A stretch of DNA of 43,992 bases from SZAS-7 sp964514655 (GTDB taxonomy: Bacteria; Chlamydiota; Chlamydiia; Chlamydiales; FEN-1388): assembly GCA_964514655.1 (NCBI GenBank), contig CAZEQY010000018.1:1-43992 (forward strand), written 5' to 3'. The notes beneath the pieces are model-generated. The model ran no database searches. It was not told the origin of the DNA and was given only the letters and a program-made list of their open reading frames with translations. A program made the translations under genes and the position numbers. This document shows, piece by piece, positions 1 to 8,464 of this stretch; position 1 is the first letter of the stretch; each line of letters begins with the position of its first letter.

Positions 1-4
1 TCGA

Positions 5-56
5 GGTTAGCTTATGTGGTCGAAGATTAAAAGCGGTAAAAAAATTACCGCACTCC
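5..56. repeat. Dispersed palindromic repeat, copy A
   Basis: This stretch carries a hairpin (AGCGGTAA / TTACCGC type) inside a longer block that matches 43902-43950 at the other end of the window. Both copies share GGTTAG, a GTG-TCGAA block, ATTAA and the hairpin followed by CACTC. The sequence similarity extends well beyond the hairpin, so these are copies of one repeat family and not chance hairpins. No coding function is visible. Confidence 0.6.
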
Positions 57-90
57 AAAGACCTGCGGTCAAGAGCGAAAGTATAAACTG

Positions 91-117
91 TAGAGAGGGG
101 GATTTTCCCCCCTCTAG
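91..117. repeat. GC-rich hairpin upstream of the OppA-like gene
   Basis: A run of G (97-101) pairs with a run of C (107-112) within TAGAGAGGGGG / CCCCCTCTA, giving a strong hairpin with an ATTTT loop. It is not followed by a T-run, so it is not a classical terminator. It lies about 60 bases before the first gene and may end transcription from upstream or be another intergenic palindrome. Confidence 0.45.
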
Positions 118-177
118 ACGACCTTGACTTTAATCTAGAGAGCTCCCAAACTCTAGTTTTGCAATTAGGAGTGCAAA

Positions 178-3162
178 ATGGTTTGGCTCAAATCGGATCT
201 CGAGCTGCCGCTTGACATTGCCTCGCAGGCAGGGTTTCAAACGGGATTGCTTGCGTCTGATCCTATTTTCTCCCATCTTTTTGAGAAAATAAAAAAATGG
301 CTCGCCCGCTTTCCCCACTCGCTTGATCATGCCGTTTTTAAAGATCTATGCCTTTTGCAGCTTGTCACAACAGAAAAATACCGCTCTTGGCACTCAGCAT
401 CTCACCTTTTTCGCATGGTGCTCGTGTTGCATCTTATGCAAAAAAAACTGGTGCATTTGGCAACTTGCTTGCCCGAAGAGCGCCACCTTGAACTACGCTG
501 GCTCTCAACCACTCTTGGATCAAAACCCGTATTGGGATGTATTGTTGGATTTAATGTGCTTGATCGATATGAAGTTTTTGATGAGGAAAATATTTTTTTG
601 GCACTTCGCAAGCACCTTCCGCAGGTGAAGTTTGTAGAAGGTAGTTCCTACTACCATCCGACACCTCACAAAAACCTCAAGTTTTTTTATTTAGAGATCG
701 AAAGCGACGGTGACCTTTCCATCAGGCAGCTCAAAAAAGAGATGTCTCATGTCTCTATCAAAGAAAAGATAAAAAACAGCATACAGCCATTGTCGCCGGC
801 AATATTCATGGGCTTTAACGAGGAAGAGCACTACAAGCACATGGTTGTTCTTAGCCAAGAAATTAGGACCCTTCACGATATATCACAGGCCTATATCACC
901 TTTGAGCAGCAGACGGGAAAAGAGGTGACCTTTCGCGTGGTGCTTGTCTATGTTTTGCCGTCGCATAACTTTTCACTTAAAAAATGCTTTTTTAACTGCA
1001 CATTTATCTCTGAGAGGGTGTCAATAGTCAAGCATATCGCTAACCATCCGATTGAAGCACAGGTGTTTTGTCTTCGCTTTCCTCGAGAGCATGCCATACT
1101 GCGCTCTGATGGATCTTTAGATTTTTATGCAGCAAGAAGAAAGGTCGTAGACCTTATCCAGAGGGCAATAGGGGAGTTTAGAGACTATAATGGCGGCATC
1201 ATCATTCAAAGACAAGCCCTTCTTCAGAGCTTTAAAGACTGCTTTCCCGACTGTTCACAGCAAGATCCTGAGCTACTAGACTCCTTCTTTTATGGCATCA
1301 CTCCCGTAGAAAAGCAGGTGCTCCTATCTAAAGAGACCCTAAGTAAGCTCTTTAGCTACTTTTTACAGTATCGCAATAAACAAATTCCCCACGCTGGTTA
1401 TAGTGTAGATCTCTACTCCTCTGAAAAAGAGGTGTTTTTGGTGGCAGTTGGTTCCCAAAGTTCATTTAAAGATGTGGTAACAGAGGTATTGCAGGAGCCA
1501 ACTTTTGTATCAAATGATGTTGCCTACAGCTTTGTGGAAAGTGCAGGAAAAGGCTTTTTCAACTGTGTCTTCTTTCAGCCTGAGCTTCGAGCTATAGAGG
1601 CATTTACATCGCGCCTTAAATCCGCTTTAGAGCGTCTCTATCAAAAAAGTAGGCAAAGACAGTCGCTTAGAATTGGCATGGAGTACTCTAGCATATCGCT
1701 AGACCCAAGAAGAGGAGGGGACACCCGCTCATGCGATATCCTCAAGCTGCTCTTTGAAGGCCTTACAAGAATTGACCAGCATGGCCAGGTGGCACAGGCT
1801 CTTGCCCAGAATATAGAGATTTCTTCTGACTTAAAAGAGTATACCTTTAAGCTTAGGCCCTCGTTGTGGAATGATGGCTCACCTCTTACTGCTCATGACT
1901 TTGCCTATGCCTGGAAGTGTATTTTGACTCCTGCCTTTGTTTCGGCATTTACCTACCTCTTTTATCCTATTAAAAATGCCTTTAAGGTAAAGTCCGGGGC
2001 ATTACCTATGAGCGAGCTTGGCGTGTATGTAGTTGATGACTACACATTAAAGGTCGAGCTTGAAAACCCTATTCCCTACTTTTTGCAGCTTACAGCGCTA
2101 CCTATCTACTCTCCGATACATCGCTTGATAGACCAGAAAAAGCCGGATTGGCAAGATCGCTCTGAACAGGAATTTCCCTGCAATGGTCCTTTCTCTCTTA
2201 ATATAAATAGGCCCCACCAGGGCTATCAGCTTGTGAAAAACCCCTTTTACTGGGATGCAGCATACCTTGCCTTAGACCAGATTACGATGACGCTTATGAA
2301 CCCAGCTCAGGCAGTTCAGGCTTTTCGTAGGGGCGAGCTTGACTGGATTGGTAATCCGCTTGGAGAGTGGTATCCCTTCTTTCACCACGGCAATGAAGAG
2401 AAGGTGCTTTCCTTTAGAAATGCTGGAGTTAGCTACTGCATCTTTAATACCGCGTCATTTCCCTTTAAAAACAAAAAGCTTCGTCGCGCCATTAGCTACG
2501 CTATTGATCGCGCCAAGATCAACAGCAAAGCCTTTATGCCGCTATGTCCTGCATACTCGCCGCTACTTCCGCAGCATGGCGAGTTTAACGAGCCTGTCTT
2601 TCCAGAATATAACGAAGAAAAGGCGCGCGAGTTTTGGAAGGAGGGGCTTCAGGAGATGAAAATCAATGTGCAGGATATTCCTCCACTTACAGTAGTCGTG
2701 CAAGAAAAGGGTATTCGCGAATATGTTGCCGAACGCTTTGTCCGCCAGCTTGAAGAGTGTTTTGGCATTCGGTGTGTGCTTTTATCATATCCTCGCCATA
2801 TCTACTTTAAGAAGATGATTTCTGGCGACTTTAATATAGGCCTTATCCTCTGGAACACGCTTATAGAAGATCCAAGCTATACCTTGAATGTCTTTACCTA
2901 CAAAAGTAATGGCATTAACTTTACCCGCTGGGAAGATCCCGCTTTTCAAAGAGCAATAGAGCTTCGCGAGCAGGTGGTAAATCCCTTGCAGCGCTCTCAA
3001 GCACTTTTAAAGGCAGAAAAAATCCTTTCTGAACATGCGCCGATTATTCCGCTCTTTTATCATCCTTCGCTATCGCTTGTAAAAAGTGAGCTGCAGGCAA
3101 ATTATAAAGCCCCAGGTGGCCGTTTTAACTTGGCAAAAAGCTTTTATCAGAAGGGGGGGTAA
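178..3162 (+). CDS. OppA-like peptide-binding protein with long extra N-terminal half
   Basis: The C-terminal half (from about residue 497) is a family 5 solute-binding protein (OppA/DppA type), with the typical LLFEGLTRID, YTFKLRPSLWNDGSPLTAHDF-like and AISYAIDRAKI blocks. Family members bind peptides in the periplasm for an ABC importer. The first about 490 residues do not look like any family I recognise. At 994 residues the protein is nearly twice the usual OppA length, and it begins MVWLKSDLEL with no signal peptide, which is unusual for a binding protein. The ATG is chosen because AGGAG sits seven bases upstream. It is followed without a gap by a MATE transporter, so the two are probably one operon. 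A cytosolic or regulatory role (compare SgrR, an HTH plus SBP fusion) is possible, but no HTH was seen. Confidence 0.8.
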   Translation: MVWLKSDLELPLDIASQAGFQTGLLASDPIFSHLFEKIKKWLARFPHSLDHAVFKDLCLLQLVTTEKYRSWHSASHLFRMVLVLHLMQKKLVHLATCLPEERHLELRWLSTTLGSKPVLGCIVGFNVLDRYEVFDEENIFLALRKHLPQVKFVEGSSYYHPTPHKNLKFFYLEIESDGDLSIRQLKKEMSHVSIKEKIKNSIQPLSPAIFMGFNEEEHYKHMVVLSQEIRTLHDISQAYITFEQQTGKEVTFRVVLVYVLPSHNFSLKKCFFNCTFISERVSIVKHIANHPIEAQVFCLRFPREHAILRSDGSLDFYAARRKVVDLIQRAIGEFRDYNGGIIIQRQALLQSFKDCFPDCSQQDPELLDSFFYGITPVEKQVLLSKETLSKLFSYFLQYRNKQIPHAGYSVDLYSSEKEVFLVAVGSQSSFKDVVTEVLQEPTFVSNDVAYSFVESAGKGFFNCVFFQPELRAIEAFTSRLKSALERLYQKSRQRQSLRIGMEYSSISLDPRRGGDTRSCDILKLLFEGLTRIDQHGQVAQALAQNIEISSDLKEYTFKLRPSLWNDGSPLTAHDFAYAWKCILTPAFVSAFTYLFYPIKNAFKVKSGALPMSELGVYVVDDYTLKVELENPIPYFLQLTALPIYSPIHRLIDQKKPDWQDRSEQEFPCNGPFSLNINRPHQGYQLVKNPFYWDAAYLALDQITMTLMNPAQAVQAFRRGELDWIGNPLGEWYPFFHHGNEEKVLSFRNAGVSYCIFNTASFPFKNKKLRRAISYAIDRAKINSKAFMPLCPAYSPLLPQHGEFNEPVFPEYNEEKAREFWKEGLQEMKINVQDIPPLTVVVQEKGIREYVAERFVRQLEECFGIRCVLLSYPRHIYFKKMISGDFNIGLILWNTLIEDPSYTLNVFTYKSNGINFTRWEDPAFQRAIELREQVVNPLQRSQALLKAEKILSEHAPIIPLFYHPSLSLVKSELQANYKAPGGRFNLAKSFYQKGG

Positions 3163-4455
3163 ATGCTGAGTGCTTCACGGCTTTTTAGAACCACTCATGC
3201 TTCACTTTTTTTTCCGATATTTCTGACATCACTGCTCAGTGCTATAGTGCCTTTTTTCACAAACCTTATGCTTGCAAGCTATGCCCAAGAGGCTTTAGCT
3301 GCATCTATTAGCACCTTGTACGCTATCCAGATAGTTCACCTGCCGCTAGTTGCACTTGCCATGATGGCTCAGGTGCATGTAGGAAGGTGCAAGGGAGCAG
3401 GTGAGCTTTATAAGATTGGCCCAATCATTTGGCAGTTTATCTGGTTTTCGCTTCTTTCAACGCTTATTGTTGTTCCCTTTGGGGCCTATTTTGGGGCTCA
3501 GTACTTTACTGACACTATGCAAAAAGAGCAGGCATTGCCCTACTACCTATTTTTGCTTTCGTGTAACTTTCTCTATCCACTCGTAACCTCTTTAGCCTCT
3601 TTTTATTTGGGGCAAGGCTCTACAAGCTTTGTGGTGGCAGCTTCATCGCTTGCACTTGGGCTACAGCTTTTTCTTTCATACCTGCTTATTCCCCATCTTG
3701 GCATTATGGCGGTGGCGGTAAGTATCCTTGTGGCACAGGGGAGTTTGGCTGTTACGCTCTTTAGCGGCTTTATCGGGCCTAAAACAAGAGCCCTCTATGA
3801 GACTAACAGCTGGAAATTTCAGCCAAAGCTTTTTTGGCAGGTGACAAAAGAAGGGTACTTACGAGCATCTAATCGCTTAATTACGTTAGTTGCCTGGGCA
3901 GTTGCCGCGTCGTGTGTGCTTGTGCAGGGAGGAGAGTATGTGCTACTACTTTGCCTTGGAGCTACGCTTTATGCACTACTTGCGAGCTTTTCTGATGCTA
4001 TGGGCCAAACCCATGCAATCATCGTTTCAGAAGTTTTGGGAAGAAAGGAATATGATCAGGTGCCAAAGACGCTTGTTTCTGCAACAGTTCTTACAGCCAT
4101 TCTCATTGCCCTCATGGCAATGCCCATTATCATATATAAAGAAAGCATCGTGACCTTCCTTTTTCCCGCTGTGAATCTGCTGCCTCAGGTTGCTGAAAAC
4201 CTGCTTTATGGCGTCTTGCTTTCGGTCTCTTTTTTGTTGATGAACGCTGTTGCCCAAAGTTGCCTCTGGGCCTATAAAGATGGCCTTTTCTTGCTTGTCG
4301 CGGGTCTATACAACTGCATCGCCTATTTTGTGCCCATCTACATAGCCTGTACATGGTTTGAGATAGGCGCTGAACACATCTGGTTTGTCATTGGCCTTGC
4401 AAATTTTCTCTCATTTCTTTTGCCCGCCTGGCGCGTTAAAGAACTTATGTACTAA
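3163..4455 (+). CDS. MATE family efflux transporter
   Basis: A 430-residue protein with about 12 hydrophobic segments arranged in two similar halves, as in MatE (multidrug and toxin extrusion) antiporters, which use a Na+ or H+ gradient to expel small molecules across the inner membrane. The length is normal for the family. The start codon follows the stop of the upstream OppA-like gene directly (TAA then ATG), so translation is probably coupled. The ribosome-binding site would be the G-run at 3153-3159 inside the end of the upstream gene. The substrate cannot be told from sequence. Confidence 0.8.
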   Translation: MLSASRLFRTTHASLFFPIFLTSLLSAIVPFFTNLMLASYAQEALAASISTLYAIQIVHLPLVALAMMAQVHVGRCKGAGELYKIGPIIWQFIWFSLLSTLIVVPFGAYFGAQYFTDTMQKEQALPYYLFLLSCNFLYPLVTSLASFYLGQGSTSFVVAASSLALGLQLFLSYLLIPHLGIMAVAVSILVAQGSLAVTLFSGFIGPKTRALYETNSWKFQPKLFWQVTKEGYLRASNRLITLVAWAVAASCVLVQGGEYVLLLCLGATLYALLASFSDAMGQTHAIIVSEVLGRKEYDQVPKTLVSATVLTAILIALMAMPIIIYKESIVTFLFPAVNLLPQVAENLLYGVLLSVSFLLMNAVAQSCLWAYKDGLFLLVAGLYNCIAYFVPIYIACTWFEIGAEHIWFVIGLANFLSFLLPAWRVKELMY

Positions 4456-4479
4456 TGTATATTCATATTCATTTTTATG

Positions 4480-4508
4480 TTGCACGAATCCAAATAAATC
4501 GCTATATC
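4480..4508 (+). promoter_or_regulatory. Predicted promoter of the GMC oxidoreductase gene
   Basis: TTGCAC (4480-4485) and TATATC (4503-4508) are separated by 17 bases, a good match to the vegetative sigma-factor consensus. It lies about 40 bases upstream of the ATG at 4551, so the gene probably starts its own transcript. Confidence 0.55.
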
Positions 4509-4550
4509 ATTCTATGGCTATGAATTTGGTTTTGAAAACAAGGAGAAAAC

Positions 4551-6242
4551 ATGAAAAATCAAAAATTGTGGAGCTGCTTGCTAGGATTGATCACCGGCAT
4601 TTCACTGCTTTGCTCCCAGCATAACTCAGCCTTGGAGGCTAAGTCATGCACTAGATCTAGCCATAGCTCATCTTCTAGTCATCGCGATGGGAAGGAGTAT
4701 GATTACATTATCGTTGGTAACGGAACTGCCGGCGCTGTTTTAGCAAGAAAATTGTCTGACAATAAAAAGCATAGCGTTTTGGTTCTAGAAGCGGGGCAAA
4801 ATCTTTCAGATGACCCTGTAGTATTAAATCCTAATGCGTTTAGCGTTCTTAACGATCTGACCTATAATCCAAAATATGCCGCTACGTATCCGATACCTCT
4901 TCCTACGCAGCTTCAGACATCGACTTATTCTGAGGGAAGGATGTGGGGAGGATGCAGTGCTCACAACTATCTGCAAGCTGTGAGAGGAACTCCTGATATT
5001 TATGATGGCTGGGCAGCGGCTTCCGGTGATAGCCGTTGGACATATAACAATCTTTTGCCCTTAATGAAAGAACTTGAGACGTATACTGCTAATGGTACAT
5101 CGATTGATTATCTTGAGCGCGGTACTTCAGGGCCACTATTTGTATCACAGGCTTCTCCCGTTGGCTCAGATCCATTTATAGATGCCTGTGTGATAGCTAC
5201 CGGTACATCGATTGTACCGGATTATAATGATCCTCCATCCGGAAATATTGGTTTTTCGGCACAGCAGCAGTTTGTAACTCCTCCATTTGGCTCGCCAAGC
5301 AGCATAAGGAGCTTTTCGATCAATGCCTTTTTGCCTCCAAGCGTGGTAACACATGAGGGCAAAGGTCGTCATGGAAGGAAACTTCGTATTGAATCAAATG
5401 CGACAGTGTCTAAGGTCTTATTTAAGCGCAAAAAAGCCGTTGGTGTAGAGTATGCTCTTTCACCAAATGATGGCGAATTTTTAAGAGCTTATGCCAAAAA
5501 GAAAGTCATTCTCTGTGCAGGAGCTATCCATACTCCGGCTATATTAGAGCGATCAGGTATTGGCGATTCTGACGTTTTATCACCACTTGGCATTCCTGTT
5601 TTGGTTGATAATAAAAACGTTGGAGCTAATTTGATCAACCAATATGGTACGCAGGCAATTATTCCTGGTACTGTAAATGTAAGTGCTATGGGCTTTACTG
5701 ATGCATCTCCATATTTACCAAATGATGGACTAAGAAGACTGCAGTTTATTCCATCAAAAGGCAGCGGAGTTGTTGCATTGATTATGTTTATGGTTGAGCC
5801 GAAAAGTAGAGGATCTCTACATATCGTAAGCCGCAATCCATTTACAAACCCATTGATTGATTTCAATATGTACTCAGATGGTCCTGTTACACAGCCAGGA
5901 AGTGATGCAAACCTTGTTGTTTCCGCTTTGAAAATTGCAAAAGATATTGCAACTCAGTATGGTTCAACAGTAGTCGCGCCACCTAACTATTCAAGTGATG
6001 CGGCTTTGTTTAATCAAGCAAAGAACAATCCTTTTGCTAGCGTGTCTGATCACATAACAGGAACAACACGCATGGGAACATCAATCAACGATGGAGTGGT
6101 TAATGGTTCTCTTCACGTATTCGGAGTGAAAAATCTGATGGTATGTGACTTGGGTGCAATTCCTGTTACGACAGATGGAAATACAGCTTACTCTGTATTT
6201 GTTTTGGCCCTCGAGGCTGCTCAAATTCTTGGAGCGAGCTAA
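4551..6242 (+). CDS. Exported GMC-family FAD oxidoreductase
   Basis: The 563-residue protein has a signal peptide-like start (about residues 1-28) and then the FAD-binding dinucleotide fold VGNGTAG at 55-61. It also has the GMC signatures MWGGCSAHN and CAGAIHTPAILERSGIGD, and the C-terminal active-site blocks HITGTTRMG (His501) and TTDGNTAYS (Asn544), matching the His/Asn pair of glucose-methanol-choline oxidoreductases. These oxidise alcohols or choline; the substrate is not predictable here. AAGGAG stands just before the ATG. The gene has its own promoter and a strong terminator, so it is a single-gene unit. A secreted GMC enzyme is uncommon for an obligate intracellular bacterium and may have been acquired by transfer (inference). 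Confidence 0.9.
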   Translation: MKNQKLWSCLLGLITGISLLCSQHNSALEAKSCTRSSHSSSSSHRDGKEYDYIIVGNGTAGAVLARKLSDNKKHSVLVLEAGQNLSDDPVVLNPNAFSVLNDLTYNPKYAATYPIPLPTQLQTSTYSEGRMWGGCSAHNYLQAVRGTPDIYDGWAAASGDSRWTYNNLLPLMKELETYTANGTSIDYLERGTSGPLFVSQASPVGSDPFIDACVIATGTSIVPDYNDPPSGNIGFSAQQQFVTPPFGSPSSIRSFSINAFLPPSVVTHEGKGRHGRKLRIESNATVSKVLFKRKKAVGVEYALSPNDGEFLRAYAKKKVILCAGAIHTPAILERSGIGDSDVLSPLGIPVLVDNKNVGANLINQYGTQAIIPGTVNVSAMGFTDASPYLPNDGLRRLQFIPSKGSGVVALIMFMVEPKSRGSLHIVSRNPFTNPLIDFNMYSDGPVTQPGSDANLVVSALKIAKDIATQYGSTVVAPPNYSSDAALFNQAKNNPFASVSDHITGTTRMGTSINDGVVNGSLHVFGVKNLMVCDLGAIPVTTDGNTAYSVFVLALEAAQILGAS

Positions 6243-6258
6243 TTTGCAAATCGAACCT

Positions 6259-6290
6259 AGGTGAGCCGTAATAGGCTCACCTTTATTTTT
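6259..6290 (+). terminator. Rho-independent terminator of the GMC gene
   Basis: AGGTGAGCC and GGCTCACCT form a nine-base-pair stem with loop GTAATA, followed by TTTATTTTT. The stop codon of the convergent SDR gene overlaps the T-run. Confidence 0.9.
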
Positions 6291-7077
6291 AGACGCACGA
6301 CCTGACAACACCGCCATCTACTCTTAGTGCCGCGCCCGTAATAGCAGATGCTAAAGGGCTGCATACAAAGGCCACTAAGGCGGCAACTTCATCACTTGTT
6401 GCAAATCGTTTGAGTAGTGAACTTGGTCGTATATTCTTTATAAATTCCTTTTCAAATTCTTCAAAATTTTTACCGCCGCTAATCTGTTGTACAAATTCTT
6501 CAACGCCTTCAGAACGTGTGGGTCCGGGAAGGATAGAGTTCACAGTGACGCCTGTGCCTGCACACTCTTCTGCAAGCCCACGAGAAACAGCAAGCTGCGC
6601 TGTCTTTGTCATGCCATAGTGAATCATCTCTACAGGTATTTGTACACCGCTTTCACTGCTAATAAAAATGATGCGCCCCCAGTTTTTTTGCTTCATAGCG
6701 CCCACATAAGCTCGGCTCAGGCGCACGCCGCTAAGTACGTTGATTTCAAAAAATCGCCGCCATTCAGCATCAGTAATTTCTGCAAATGGCTTTGGCTCAA
6801 AAATCCCCAAGTTATTAACTAAAATATCTACTTGATTAAACTGTGTAAGCAGCTTATCTGTATCTTTTTCAGAAGCAAGGTCTCCGGTAAAGCCCATAAC
6901 TTTGGCTCCCGGCACACCTTTTTTAAGTTCGGCTACGGCAGATTCAACACTTTTATCTGAGCGTCCATTTACGATAACAGAGGCGCCTTCACTAGCTAGG
7001 CGCATAGCAATAGCAAATCCAATACCTTTTGTAGAGCCAGAGACAAGAGCTGTTTTTTCTTTAATGTCCAAATCCAT
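6289..7077 (-). CDS. Short-chain dehydrogenase/reductase (FabG-like)
   Basis: A classical SDR of 262 residues. It has the cofactor loop GSTKGIG at 14-20, NNLG at 88-91 (NNAG in most relatives), Ser around 140-143, and the catalytic YGMTK with Tyr154 and Lys158. The C-terminus GAALRVDGGV is typical. It reduces or oxidises a carbonyl/alcohol with NAD(P)H. It resembles 3-oxoacyl reductases, but many SDRs of this type act on other substrates, so FabG itself is not claimed. It converges on the GMC oxidoreductase and is divergent from the solute-binding gene at 7223, with about 145 bases between them. Confidence 0.9.
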   Translation of the reverse strand: MDLDIKEKTALVSGSTKGIGFAIAMRLASEGASVIVNGRSDKSVESAVAELKKGVPGAKVMGFTGDLASEKDTDKLLTQFNQVDILVNNLGIFEPKPFAEITDAEWRRFFEINVLSGVRLSRAYVGAMKQKNWGRIIFISSESGVQIPVEMIHYGMTKTAQLAVSRGLAEECAGTGVTVNSILPGPTRSEGVEEFVQQISGGKNFEEFEKEFIKNIRPSSLLKRFATSDEVAALVAFVCSPLASAITGAALRVDGGVVRSCV

Positions 7078-7222
7078 AGCAAATTCCTACCATTTGTGTG
7101 ATAGGAATAGCAATAGCGTATTGACTAATGTGGCGTCAAGCTATTTTTATATTTTAAATGATTGTTAACAAAAGGCCCAATTTCGTATTATTATTGCAAC
7201 AAATTTGATGGTGAATGTAAAT

Positions 7223-8455
7223 ATGTCTATATATTTTTGGACGGCTACACAAGGTCCTGTATTTGAATGTCTCAATGCAAAAGTTACAGAATGGAATCAA
7301 TCACATATTGAGTGCCAGGTTGTACTGAAAAATGACCCTAAACCTTTTGGATATGCAGGTCCTGCTGAAGCTGCACTTGGGTTAGATGCTAAAAATCAAC
7401 CATCACTTGTGCTTGCGCCAGAATATATGACAAGTCGCATGCAGGCGGCTGTTTTAGAACGAAAGGTCACGCCCATTCATGAAATTTTGGATCAGGCTCA
7501 GCTTGATCGAATCGCGCCTTTGGTAAAGCGCACGCTTGGTGATCTAGAGGGTAGAGTTCTTGGACTGCCGCTCAACCCTGCCTGCGGCATTCTGTATACC
7601 AATAAAGATCTGCTTGTTAAAGCAGGTATGGAAGCTGACTATATTCCAAAAACTATGGAAGAGCTTGAAGAAGTCTGTGATAAGATGAAAAAGATGAATC
7701 TTGTTCCCCAAGGTTATACCTGTGCTTGGCCCGCTGCCTATTTAGTAGAAGTTCCAGCTGCACAGCAAGATGTTCCTCTTGCTGTGCCTCTTAATGGATT
7801 TAAGGGGTATGGCGACTATCAGCTTAGCACAGAATGGTTTCGCAACCACCTTCTTGATATTCGTCGACAAGTTAAAGATGGTATTTTCCGTTATGCAGGC
7901 AAAAATAACGACGCCAAATTTCCATTTATTGAGCAAAAAGTTGCCTTTTTTATGCAGGGCTCTTCACACGCTACCCTTTTGGCAAGAGAAGTTGGATTTT
8001 CTCTTGGCACAGGTGAGATACCAACTCTTGAAAAGGGTCAAAAAGAAAAACATGCCTTTCCTCTTGGAGGAGCTGCAATCTGGGTGATGAATAATGAGCA
8101 AACTGAGCGCGCATTAAAAGATGTTCGTGCCTTTTTAGACTATCTTGCAAGCGATGAAGTGCAAGGTGCGCTTCATACGCAAACAGCTGTTGTCCCCGTC
8201 TCAGTTAACCTGCCGGCAACTTTACAGGAGTTTTATAAGGACCATCCTCTACACCAAGCTGTAATAAGCCAGACAATAGAGGCAACACTTGGCAACCATT
8301 CCTTTGGCATACGCATGCCAAACTATCCCATGGCAAGACTTGCGCTTTTTGATCTCATCGAAAAAATCGTCGACGTCAAAAGCACTTCGGATGAAGAGGT
8401 GGATAGGCTTCTTAAAGAATTTGACACTACGTATAGCATACCAGAACCAAAATAG
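7223..8455 (+). CDS. UgpB-like family 1 solute-binding protein lacking a signal peptide
   Basis: The about 411-residue protein resembles family 1 extracellular solute-binding proteins, especially glycerol-3-phosphate binder UgpB: GLPLNPACGILYTNKDLL, PKTMEELEEVCDKM and GYTCAWPAAY are in the expected order. The reading frame opens at TTG 7205, but the start is placed at ATG 7223, where GGTGA lies eight bases upstream. The protein begins MSIYFWTATQGP, straight into the first strand of the fold, with no signal peptide or lipobox. It may therefore be cytosolic or exported another way. Three more genes follow within 20 bases of each other, suggesting one operon; no permease or ATPase of an ABC importer is nearby. 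Confidence 0.75.
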   Translation: MSIYFWTATQGPVFECLNAKVTEWNQSHIECQVVLKNDPKPFGYAGPAEAALGLDAKNQPSLVLAPEYMTSRMQAAVLERKVTPIHEILDQAQLDRIAPLVKRTLGDLEGRVLGLPLNPACGILYTNKDLLVKAGMEADYIPKTMEELEEVCDKMKKMNLVPQGYTCAWPAAYLVEVPAAQQDVPLAVPLNGFKGYGDYQLSTEWFRNHLLDIRRQVKDGIFRYAGKNNDAKFPFIEQKVAFFMQGSSHATLLAREVGFSLGTGEIPTLEKGQKEKHAFPLGGAAIWVMNNEQTERALKDVRAFLDYLASDEVQGALHTQTAVVPVSVNLPATLQEFYKDHPLHQAVISQTIEATLGNHSFGIRMPNYPMARLALFDLIEKIVDVKSTSDEEVDRLLKEFDTTYSIPEPK

Positions 8456-8464
8456 GTTTTTACC

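Noticed and set aside
4385..4624. Overlapping frame at the MATE-GMC junction
   Set aside because: It crosses the end of the MATE gene, the promoter and the start of the GMC gene in another frame, with no supporting similarity.
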